Of a stretch of 53,080 bases of DNA, positions 1 to 5,884 are shown piece after piece. Made by a program: the position numbers and the translations under genes. The DNA comes from CAZCWX01 sp964502465 (GTDB lineage: Bacteria; Desulfobacterota; Binatia; Bin18), in the NCBI GenBank assembly GCA_964502465.1, contig CAZCWX010000671.1, positions 1 to 53,080 of the forward strand, in the 5' to 3' direction. A model generated the notes under the pieces. That model was given only the letters and a program-made list of their open reading frames with translations. It had not been told where the DNA came from and ran no database searches. Each line of letters begins with the position of its first letter. The stretch's first letter is position 1.

Positions 1-218
1 AACTCTTCTCAGGTCTCCGATATCAAGAGAGGGGCAGGGAAAAATGGGATAAGTCCAATTGTGACACCTTTGCCTACCCCTCAGCTGGAGGAGATGCCAG
101 GCGCTCCTCAGCCTTGGCGTGTGTGCCGGGCTCTACAGAAGAGAGCCCCCTCAAAGAAGAGAATTTAAGCAAGTCTGACACCATTTCTCTTCAAGCGGTT
201 TTGCCGAACGCCCTTCCA
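1..218. other. Non-coding or degenerate left edge
   Basis: No convincing gene is visible here. The plus frame starting at base 1 stays open to a TAA ending at 168 and could be the 3' tail of a gene lying left of the window, but its short basic peptide has no recognisable motif. A long open frame that starts upstream of the gene at 444 crosses this stretch, but it has no ribosome binding site and runs through the hairpin array that follows, so I do not treat it as coding. Confidence 0.3.
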
Positions 219-322
219 CACGGCGATGAATCGCCGTGCTACAGTACCGGCGCCCCATCAATGGGGCTTGAAAGCCGGATTCATCCGGCGCTGTTAGGTA
301 GCGCGGGCACTTCATGTCCGCG
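219..322. repeat. Array of four consecutive short hairpins
   Basis: Four perfect or near-perfect palindromes follow one another: 219-238 (stem CACGGCGA, loop TGAA), 252-267 (stem GCCCCA, loop TCAA), 274-289 (stem GCCGGA, loop TTCA) and 302-322 (stem about 8 bp, loop CTTCA). Stems are GC-rich and all loops have the TNNA style. This resembles a REP-like cluster of intergenic repeats rather than a terminator, because no T tract follows. Its function is unknown; it could be a nuclease barrier or a mobile palindromic repeat. Confidence 0.75.
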
Positions 323-325
323 TAC

Positions 326-357
326 AAAAGCGCCGTTCCTACCCGTGGGCAGTATAT
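326..357. repeat. Dispersed repeat copy A (matches 3432-3463)
   Basis: A stretch of about 31 nt beginning AAAAGCGC and ending CCCGTGGGCAGTATA occurs here and again at 3432-3463 with about three differences, in the same orientation. In both places it follows a palindrome-rich block, which suggests it is part of a larger intergenic repeat family of this genome. Confidence 0.7.
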
Positions 358-443
358 ATCGACTCATGCCCCTGACATCAGAATGGGTACAGGGTAAAAT
401 ATATGCCAGCTTGTCTACTCCTTGTTTTGCAGGAAGGAAACCC

Positions 444-839
444 ATGACCACGAGGCAACCACGTCTCAGCAAAGAAGAGCATGCCCGACTCGGGACAGCC
501 ATCTACGAACAGCGTGTACGCCCGCAAGTGGAAACAGATAATCAGGGGAAGATTGTCGCTATCGATGTAGAAACGGGTGCGTTTGAGGTGGCGGAGGATA
601 CGCTGACAGCCTCAGAGCGGCTGCTGACCTGCTATCCAGAGGCGCAGATTTGGTGTGTCCGGATTGGCACCCTGGAGTGCACCGGTTTTGATGTTACCGC
701 CTTATTAATCTTCTTTGTACGAACGCGATTGCTCGGCGCTTCACCTGCCGTTACAGTGGTGCATACTTTAAGGGTGGTGGGTTGTGGCACGAATAGAGGT
801 AAAGTCAAGCCAGCATGGAATCCCCTCTGTCTGGATTGA
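444..839 (+). CDS. Small antitoxin-like hypothetical protein, C-terminus probably disrupted
   Basis: The ATG at 444 is preceded by an AGGAAGG ribosome binding site. The first ~75 residues (RLSKEEHARLGTAIYEQRV, then IVAIDVETGAFEV and ERLLTCYPEAQIWCVRIG) fit a small uncharacterised family that in many genomes sits directly upstream of a clan AA aspartic protease and is thought of as its partner. Normal members end soon after the RIG motif. Here the frame runs about 50 residues further into hydrophobic sequence of no family resemblance and overlaps the restriction gene by 56 nt, so the natural 3' end was probably lost to a rearrangement. No protease gene follows; a decayed one lies at 3804. The function is not established. 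Confidence 0.6.
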   Translation: MTTRQPRLSKEEHARLGTAIYEQRVRPQVETDNQGKIVAIDVETGAFEVAEDTLTASERLLTCYPEAQIWCVRIGTLECTGFDVTALLIFFVRTRLLGASPAVTVVHTLRVVGCGTNRGKVKPAWNPLCLD

Positions 840-1614
840 AATCGAAAACGTTACAGATAGGCAGTGTCAAAAGATTTACGCTACTCTTGACTCTCTCCTG
901 TCCACAGAGAGGCAAGTCTCCGACGCAGTCGCAAAGGCATTCCAGCTTGCCATAGAACTCTGTCCCCGTGCAAATCCAAGCGACCTTTGGCATCATATTA
1001 TCTATCGGCATCTGCTTAATAGCGGGTTCAGTGACCAGCGATGGAAAAGGGTTTCTGGCTTTGCGTTAGAGCGCGCTCTTGTCAACATCTACGCGCCGCG
1101 CCTCGATCCCTACGGTGTTCGAGTTCGGCTTCTGCCAGCACCAGAGGCAAGCCGACTTCTTGCCGCCTTGGGCGTACGTACCAAAGCTTCGAAGATAGAC
1201 ATCTTCCTGGAAGGCTTTGAATCAGAGGACTGGATGGTGTTTGGCGCCATCCACGCGAAGTCAAGCATTGCTGAGCGCATTCAAGATGATGTGCCCGCAA
1301 GCGTAGCGCTCATGTATCACGGGCTCCTATCTATCGCCTTGACTATGGACGTGAAGAGTTTTCCACCTCCGCACGGAAATGGCATAAATTACGGAGAGCT
1401 AGGGGGCCGTAGCTTCGAGATCGAAAAAACGCGCCCCAAGCGCGCCTACATTGAAGAAGATGGGCAGTTTGACGCGCTTTTCTCTTTCAATCTTCGCACA
1501 CCTTCCAGCACGTCCCGGACTTCGTCCGGAAAGCGAATTTACACGTTATCCCTATCTGAGCCACAGCCCGACGCTTTCGTCACTTTCGTCGTGAATCGCT
1601 GGCGTGCACGATGA
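784..1614 (+). CDS. Type II restriction endonuclease, BsaWI-like
   Basis: This is a 276-residue protein starting at GTG 784, whose 3' end converges on a DNA methyltransferase only 8 nt away. The centre carries a PD-(D/E)xK-like core: D139 in KIDIFLEGF, then IHAK with K159, followed directly by SSIAERIQDDVPAS and a conserved FPPPHG stretch near residue 197. As I recall the family, this fits BsaWI-type restriction enzymes (BsaWI cleaves WCCGGW); histidine occupies the usual acidic place before the catalytic lysine. The enzyme would cut unmethylated foreign DNA in the cytoplasm. The convergent R and M arrangement with a separate small regulator upstream of M fits a complete Type II system. Family assignment is by memory of motifs; the recognition site is unknown. 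Confidence 0.72.
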   Translation: MARIEVKSSQHGIPSVWIEIENVTDRQCQKIYATLDSLLSTERQVSDAVAKAFQLAIELCPRANPSDLWHHIIYRHLLNSGFSDQRWKRVSGFALERALVNIYAPRLDPYGVRVRLLPAPEASRLLAALGVRTKASKIDIFLEGFESEDWMVFGAIHAKSSIAERIQDDVPASVALMYHGLLSIALTMDVKSFPPPHGNGINYGELGGRSFEIEKTRPKRAYIEEDGQFDALFSFNLRTPSSTSRTSSGKRIYTLSLSEPQPDAFVTFVVNRWRAR

Positions 1615-1622
1615 GCATCTTC

Positions 1623-2522
1623 TCAGGAGAGGGGCAAGGAAACCTCTGTTGGGCTGAAAATATACTTCTCGGCAATAGTACATACGGAAGCATCAATCTC
1701 AAAGCCGAGGAAACGGTGATTCAGCATGAGAGCTGCCCGACCTGTTGTGCCACTGCCCATAAAGGGATCTAAGATGATTCCACGGCTGCTCAAGCCGGCT
1801 GCTTCAATGCAATTAAGAGGAAGGTCCAATGGAAAGGTAGAGCAGTGAGGAGTCAGGTTGGGAGTCTGGAGCAGCTTCCAAACAGATCCGACAGGTGGCT
1901 TTGTTCGAAAAGAATGCCGCTCGTCCTTTGCAACGATATAGATGCCCTCGTGGCGGCGATGTGGCCTACGACACAAACCCTCCGGCAGCGGTCGCGATTT
2001 CTCCCATATGACCTCTCCTCTGAACAAGAATCCCATATCGGTCAGCGTGAGAATGACCCGGTAGGGAATTCCAAGAAGGTTGCCATACTTTAGCCAACCT
2101 ACCTCATCAGACAGGAACGCCCGCCGCCGCCCTCGATTTTTCGTGTACGCGGAATTCGTAGGGGGAAGTCCGTCACCGTCCTTTCCAAGTGAACTGTACT
2201 GATGGTCATCCTCCCGCCAATTGATCGGGGTGTTATAGGAATCCCCCAGGTTGAGCCACAATGTTCCCAACGGTTTCACACAACGCAAGACCTCCGCCAG
2301 AATCGTCACGAGATTCTTAACGTATTCCCGAGGATCAGCCTCGGAGCCAAGCCCTCCGGAACCCCGCTGACCCCAATAAGGAGGAGAGGTTACACAAACG
2401 TCTACACTGTCGGATGGCACTTGGCGCAGCGCCATGAGGCAGTCTACATTGTGAACCGAATCTAGTTTCCACGGCCCGAGATAATCTGCTCCACAATCTT
2501 TCTCTGAGGTTACTGTAGACAT
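1623..2522 (-). CDS. DNA methyltransferase of the Type II R-M system (N4-cytosine or N6-adenine)
   Basis: This 299-residue beta-class amino-methyltransferase has the catalytic motif TSPPYWGQRG (SPPY at residues 46-49) near its N-terminus and the SAM-binding motif DPFMGSGTTGRAAL near residue 255. In this class the catalytic motif precedes the SAM motif. SPPY, rather than DPPY, favours N4-cytosine methylation but does not prove it. It protects the host from the convergent nuclease. The start at 2522 is preceded by a G-rich ribosome binding site that includes a run of eight identical bases (C8 on the plus strand, 2530-2537). It lies 29 nt downstream of the RHH gene and is probably co-transcribed with it. 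Confidence 0.9.
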   Translation of the reverse strand: MSTVTSEKDCGADYLGPWKLDSVHNVDCLMALRQVPSDSVDVCVTSPPYWGQRGSGGLGSEADPREYVKNLVTILAEVLRCVKPLGTLWLNLGDSYNTPINWREDDHQYSSLGKDGDGLPPTNSAYTKNRGRRRAFLSDEVGWLKYGNLLGIPYRVILTLTDMGFLFRGEVIWEKSRPLPEGLCRRPHRRHEGIYIVAKDERHSFRTKPPVGSVWKLLQTPNLTPHCSTFPLDLPLNCIEAAGLSSRGIILDPFMGSGTTGRAALMLNHRFLGFEIDASVCTIAEKYIFSPTEVSLPLS

Positions 2523-2551
2523 GGACTCGCCCCCCCCGCAAACCGATCGCT

Positions 2552-2791
2552 CTATTCTTTGCGCAGATACTTCTCTACTGCCTCTGCGACCACGTAACTT
2601 ACGTCGCTGTCTTGTTCCGCACAGCGCACCATTAGCGCTCGTGCAAGTTCAACTGGCAGATACACTGCCATTCTCCGAAGTTCACGACCATCTTTTCGTT
2701 TATAAATTCCCCTCCCCAGGGTCTCCTCCGCAGTGTCCGTCTGAGCCGATTTTGATTCCTTTTTCCTTCCAGAAGTTCTAGAGCGTAACAT
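2552..2791 (-). CDS. Ribbon-helix-helix protein, probable regulator of the R-M operon
   Basis: I start this protein (79 aa) at the ATG at 2791; an upstream start at 2812 would add seven residues. The N-terminal half is basic and low-complexity (RSRTSGRKKESK). The C-terminal half reads LRRMAVYLPVELARALMVRC then DSDVSYVVAEAVEKYLRKE: a beta strand and two helices of the CopG/Arc ribbon-helix-helix type. It lies just upstream of the methyltransferase on the same strand, has its own promoter (2825-2853), and has a palindrome abutting the -35 box. By analogy with controller proteins of other R-M systems I infer it represses or times the methyltransferase operon. RHH proteins are unusual in that role; an antitoxin-like function is the alternative. 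Confidence 0.65.
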   Translation of the reverse strand: MLRSRTSGRKKESKSAQTDTAEETLGRGIYKRKDGRELRRMAVYLPVELARALMVRCAEQDSDVSYVVAEAVEKYLRKE

Positions 2792-2824
2792 CGTTGCACA
2801 CCGCCTGCCCAAAATTGTATTGTA

Positions 2825-2890
2825 GCTATAGCATCTAGTATCTTTAGTATCAAGACTCTTAGATGCTTAGGGAACTAAGTGTCTAAAGTC
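2825..2890 (-). promoter_or_regulatory. Promoter and palindromic operator of the RHH-methyltransferase operon
   Basis: On the minus strand a TTGATA box (2848-2853) and a TATAGC box (2825-2830) are separated by exactly 17 nt, placing transcription start near 2818, about 27 nt before the ATG at 2791. Directly upstream of the -35 box, at 2854-2890, is an interrupted palindrome with arms of about 17 nt and a GGAA loop (core CTTAG-GGAA-CTAAG). Its position suits an operator for the RHH protein encoded just downstream. Confidence 0.55.
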
Positions 2891-2908
2891 CTAGGCCACC
2901 TAACTGAT

Positions 2909-2930
2909 TGTTCTTTGAGACGCTCAAGCT
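2909..2930. repeat. Dispersed repeat with TTGAGACGCTCAAG core, copy 1
   Basis: A 22-nt sequence containing the hairpin TTTGAG-ACG-CTCAAG occurs here, and with one base change at 4751-4772 in the same orientation. The two copies bracket a 1.8-kb stretch that holds a MITE-like element, an orphan small gene, a protease pseudogene and another small gene. Confidence 0.6.
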
Positions 2931-3198
2931 ATGGTCTTTCAAAGAAATTTGCGCGATATGATTCCCTCTGTCCATGGCTTGTCACCCACGCATCCACGCC
3001 CCAGGGGTGCTCTATCACCTCATGGGTCGCGGCGATAATGGACAAACCGTCATGGGAGCCGTGGTGACGGAGCACAAAGGAAGTGAGCGGGAGAGACAGG
3101 CCCATCACACGGTAGGGCTCCGGGCCTGGGGGCCAGTTGCGCTGTCGCAGTCAGCGCTCCGTAGATATACTTTGCACGGTGAGAAATTGCGCTTTTCC
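2931..3198. other. Intergenic, no gene recognised
   Basis: Open frames here lack ribosome binding sites and recognisable protein motifs. I see nothing specific in the stretch; it leads into the palindromic element beginning at 3199. Confidence 0.3.
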
Positions 3199-3409
3199 TG
3201 TCATTCTGAGTTGACCATAGCGCGGGCGCTAAGCGAGCACCAAGAAACTGGGGGCGGTTGTAGTCGCGACTTTAGTCGCGGGCAAGGTAGGGGGACGACT
3301 AAAGCCGTCACTACGCATTTTGTTTCTGAGCAGCGCAGCGAAGAATCTCTTCTCACCGCTGCCCCAGTCCAGAGATTCTTCACTCCGCTCTGCTCCGTTC
3401 AGAATGACA
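3199..3409. repeat. MITE-like palindromic element with 11-bp terminal inverted repeats
   Basis: The ends are TGTCATTCTGA (3199-3209) and its exact reverse complement TCAGAATGACA (3399-3409). Inside are a CGCGAC-TTTA-GTCGCG hairpin (3265-3280), a related GACGACTAAAGCCGTC segment, and a perfect inverted repeat GAAGAATCTCT/AGAGATTCTTC (3340-3350 and 3371-3381). It has no coding capacity. This is the layout of a non-autonomous palindromic element; similar TGTCATTCTGAG repeats are familiar from intergenic regions of several unrelated phyla. Confidence 0.7.
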
Positions 3410-3431
3410 CCCCCTGTCTGTTAGGGGGTAA

Positions 3432-3463
3432 AAAAGCGCAGTTCGTGCCCGTGGGCAGTATAG
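3432..3463. repeat. Dispersed repeat copy B (matches 326-357)
   Basis: This is the second copy of the AAAAGCGC...CCCGTGGGCAGTATA repeat, with a few substitutions relative to copy A. It lies about 20 nt after the MITE-like element, paralleling copy A's position just after a hairpin array. The remaining 130 nt up to the gene at 3596 contain nothing I recognise. Confidence 0.7.
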
Positions 3464-3595
3464 AAGATAAGAAGCAGCGAGCAGGCTTTCCTCGCTGTCG
3501 GCCCGTGAGACGGCAAACTCCCTCTCGTTCAATGAGGAGATAACTTCTTGTCAGGATGTCAGATCTCTTTACAATAAAGGGGAGAGGCTCTCACA

Positions 3596-3817
3596 ATGAT
3601 ATCCACAGAATTACTCAATACCCTCCGTGCCCTTGATAGGGCAGAGAAGCTCCATGTCCTGCAGGTGTTGGTCTCCGAACTCGCGCAGGAAGAGGCACAT
3701 CTGCTTAGACCGAATATGACATATACTGTCTGGTCTCCCTATGATGCCTATGAAGCTGCAGAGGCAATGCTCAATCTGATCAAAGCAACCGACTCGGAAG
3801 GCCATGCGCAACGCTGA
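3596..3817 (+). CDS. Small hypothetical protein, putative partner of an aspartic protease
   Basis: This 73-residue protein begins at an ATG preceded by a GGGGAGAGG ribosome binding site. The sequence TLRALDRAEKLHVLQVLVSEL followed by YTVWSPYDAYEAAEAMLNL belongs to a small uncharacterised family with a conserved helical N-terminus and a WSPYD motif, often encoded immediately upstream of a retropepsin-like (clan AA) protease. Exactly that arrangement is seen here: its 3' end overlaps the start of a decayed protease gene at 3804 by 14 nt. A toxin-antitoxin-like or protease-chaperone role has not been shown to my knowledge. The protein itself looks intact. Confidence 0.7.
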   Translation: MISTELLNTLRALDRAEKLHVLQVLVSELAQEEAHLLRPNMTYTVWSPYDAYEAAEAMLNLIKATDSEGHAQR

Positions 3818-4229
3818 ACACTATCCTTTCACTGTAGCTGCTAGTGCTTTGGGGGAAGCTGGACTTTAACCATACTTACCGCTCACGCTGACCTATCATA
3901 GCCATTCGCTCCCTGTCCCCGGCTTGCTCGATACCGGGGCAATGGTCAATGTCTTACCCTATCAAGTCGGAGTAGACCTCGGGGCAGTGTGGGAACAGTA
4001 AACTACGGCGCTACGATTCTCAGGCAGCTTGGCGGAATTCGAAGCCCGAGGACTCCTTGTCTTAGCTGTGGTGGGACAGTTTGCGCCGGTCCGGCTGGCG
4101 TTTGCGTGGACCAGAGCGACGAATGTTCCGGTGTCGTTGGGACAGGTCAACTTCTTCATGGAGTTCGACGTCTGCTTTTATCGCTCGCAGTTGGCTTTTG
4201 AGGTGCAGCCGAAAGAGACGTTATCTTGA
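3804..4229 (+). pseudogene. Retropepsin-like clan AA aspartic protease, interrupted by two in-frame TAA codons
   Basis: One frame from ATG 3804 to TGA 4229 (142 codons) reads as a complete single-domain protease: N-terminal PYLPLTLTYHSHSLPVPG, active-site GLLDTGAMVNVLPY, then GAVWEQ, and a C-terminal LGQVNFFMEFDVCFYRSQLAFEVQP. Two TAA codons interrupt it, at 3867-3869 (before PYLPL) and 3999-4001 (after WEQ), with no frameshift anywhere. The catalytic DTG is retained. It overlaps the small gene at 3596, its usual neighbour. Recent nonsense decay is the simplest reading. Translation from the internal ATG at 4029 would give a 66-aa fragment without the active site. Confidence 0.75.
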
Positions 4230-4486
4230 GCCGGTGCGCCAGGCATCGTATGCGGTTCGATTTCAAGTGCCACCGTTCACCCTCTCCTGTCTCCTCTCCC
4301 ATCAAGGGAGAGGGTCAAAACGGGACCTGTCAGAATCCAGATCTTGGTGTGCCTCTCATATGAGGACCGGCTCTCTGATCGACCGCTCTTTCCTCCAGCA
4401 AAGAAAGCAAAGTGTGGCCCACCAATCGGTGTTGTGGAGCTTAACGGCCAGTTGGAGTCCGACGCTCGCACGGCTCACCTAGCGCG
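4230..4486. other. Intergenic with a REP-like hairpin
   Basis: There is no recognisable gene. A perfect hairpin CCTCTCCC-ATCAA-GGGAGAGG lies at 4293-4313; it resembles widespread REP sequences and lacks a T tail. The plus frame ending near 4486 stays open for about 36 codons but shows no family I know. Confidence 0.35.
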
Positions 4487-4738
4487 TTAGAGGTGTGCTG
4501 CCACAGCCTTTGCTTCTATCTCTACGCACTCCACCTCGTAGCCGGCCGATGTGACATCGGCGATGGCTGACCGAATGGCTTCCTCTAATGAGGGCGCTTG
4601 CCGGTGGAAATCGATCGAAAATACATCATTGCAAGTCCCCGGCGTCCCATCAGCACAGCCCGCGTCAAACAGCCTCTCGGCGGCTTCCTCGGTCAGTTCA
4701 GGCGATCCTGAAAGAATCAGTGTGATTTCATATGACAC
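4487..4738 (-). CDS. Small conserved hypothetical protein (MSYEITLILSG family)
   Basis: This 83-residue acidic protein starts MSYEITLILSGSPELTEEAAERLFDAG and continues to a central FSIDFHRQAPSLEEAIRSAIADV and a C-terminal GYEVECVEIE. The alternating pattern suggests an alpha/beta ferredoxin-like fold. Similar small proteins are common in genomes rich in toxin-antitoxin genes, usually with an HTH or HEPN/PIN neighbour, but none sits next to this one. The function is unknown. It has no flanking gene on the same strand and lies between two dispersed repeats, so it may be an orphaned half of a module. Confidence 0.65.
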   Translation of the reverse strand: MSYEITLILSGSPELTEEAAERLFDAGCADGTPGTCNDVFSIDFHRQAPSLEEAIRSAIADVTSAGYEVECVEIEAKAVAAHL

Positions 4739-4750
4739 CAGTAGGCAATT

Positions 4751-4772
4751 TGTTCCTTGAGACGCTCAAGCT
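4751..4772. repeat. Dispersed repeat with TTGAGACGCTCAAG core, copy 2
   Basis: This is the second copy of the repeat at 2909-2930. Here the palindrome CTTGAG-ACG-CTCAAG (4756-4770) is perfect. About 170 nt without a recognised gene follow before the PPOX-cyclase operon. Confidence 0.6.
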
Positions 4773-4941
4773 GCGGCACAGTTCAATCCTGGTGATATAG
4801 GTAGCAACAAGGAGAGAGCAGGTCCACGTATGGAGCATCCGACCCTATCCTTCGCTCGTTTACTTTGACTTGTATGATTCTCTCATGGTAGGGTGCCTAA
4901 CATACTCACGCCTGCTTGATCCATGCTTGGAGGAGATACAA

Positions 4942-5409
4942 ATGATCCCTGACAGGATCGTAGAAGTCGTTCACGGCTCGGCTGTGATGTTTGCCGGGAC
5001 TCGCGACGAGAGACTTCATCCTGCCCAAACATTTGTAATCGGTGCCGTCGTTCATCCCGACCGGGAGACCATTACCTTTTTCGTTTCCGAAAGCCGAGCC
5101 GAGAGAATCCTGAGCGACCTCAAAAACAACGGCAGAATTGCGCTAGCCATATCCTTGACCACGCACGAGGCGTACCAGTTGAAAGGCGTCTATATTTCTT
5201 CGCATACCACCGACGAGAAAGATCGTGCGATACAAGAGATCTACCGATCCAAGTTGCTCTCCGCAATGCTCCAGGCTGGCTACCCGGAACAGATTGCGAA
5301 ACCGCTCGTGTTGGGACTTGCCTATCAGCCGGGCACTGCGATCACCTTTCGAGTGGAGGAGATCTTCCTGCAGACCCCCGGACCCGAGGCGGGGAAGAAG
5401 ATCAGCTAA
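4942..5409 (+). CDS. PPOX-like (split-barrel flavin reductase fold) protein, first in cyclase operon
   Basis: I start the 155-residue protein at ATG 4942, which follows an AGGAGA ribosome binding site; the upstream extension to 4870 has none. It resembles the pyridoxamine 5'-phosphate oxidase-like split barrel: N-terminal strand pairs (AQTFVIGAVVHPDRETITFFVSES), then a helix with RILSDLKNNGRIALAISLTTHEAYQLKGVY, the conserved core where FMN or heme proteins of this fold bind cofactor, and a helical LLSAMLQAGYPEQIAKPL insert. Just 14 nt separate it from a second PPOX-like gene, and a GAF-cyclase follows, so I infer a redox- or ligand-sensing role. Cofactor and substrate cannot be told from the sequence. 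Confidence 0.75.
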   Translation: MIPDRIVEVVHGSAVMFAGTRDERLHPAQTFVIGAVVHPDRETITFFVSESRAERILSDLKNNGRIALAISLTTHEAYQLKGVYISSHTTDEKDRAIQEIYRSKLLSAMLQAGYPEQIAKPLVLGLAYQPGTAITFRVEEIFLQTPGPEAGKKIS

Positions 5410-5423
5410 AATAGGAGAGCTGT

Positions 5424-5867
5424 ATGGGAATCTTGCCGGACGAGATCAAGCCAGCCATGCAAGGGGTCGTTCCGTCGCATGTAGTGACCTGTGCCCTCGA
5501 CGGCACGCCGAATGCGACGGTGGTCTCACAGGTCTACTATGTCGATCCGAACCATGTGGCGCTTTCGTACCAGTTTTTCAGTAAAACGATCAAAAACATC
5601 AGGGAGAATCCTCGTGCCCTCGCATCGGTGATCAACCCGGAGACGTTCGAGAGTTGGGATCTGAATATCGAGTATGAGCATTCCGAGACGAGCGGCCCAG
5701 TATTTGATGCCATGGATATGCAGATTGAAGCCATTGCCTCGATGACGGGAATGAAGGGTATTTTCAAGCTCAGGGCGGCCGATATCTACCGAGTCATCTC
5801 TGCGACAAAGAATGTCGGCGAGCGCATTCCGCTGTCAGAGATCGGTATGGAAAGCGGAACCACATAA
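5424..5867 (+). CDS. PPOX-like protein, second in cyclase operon
   Basis: This 147-residue protein of the pyridoxamine 5'-phosphate oxidase-like family shows HVVTCALDGTPNATVVSQVYYVDPNHVALSY, a typical N-terminal split-barrel hairpin, then FFSKTIKNIRENPRALASVINP, the strand-helix that lines the flavin site. The C-terminus (GMKGIFKLRAADIYRV) is the last barrel strand. It has an AGGAGA ribosome binding site, 14 nt after the first PPOX gene and 17 nt before the cyclase. The two PPOX proteins differ clearly in sequence and are not a recent duplication. A heterodimer feeding a signal to the cyclase is a hypothesis, not shown. Confidence 0.8.
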   Translation: MGILPDEIKPAMQGVVPSHVVTCALDGTPNATVVSQVYYVDPNHVALSYQFFSKTIKNIRENPRALASVINPETFESWDLNIEYEHSETSGPVFDAMDMQIEAIASMTGMKGIFKLRAADIYRVISATKNVGERIPLSEIGMESGTT

Positions 5868-5884
5868 GGGGAGCGAGACATCCA

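Noticed and set aside
114..443. Upstream extension of the gene at 444 to a start at 114
   Set aside because: It crosses the hairpin array, has no ribosome binding site and no family resemblance; the AGGAAGG before 444 marks the real start.
4230..4260. Possible second group II intron domain V
   Set aside because: A GAGCC/GGTTC stem is present but the bulge and loop do not fit the domain V pattern and no domain VI follows; treated as chance.
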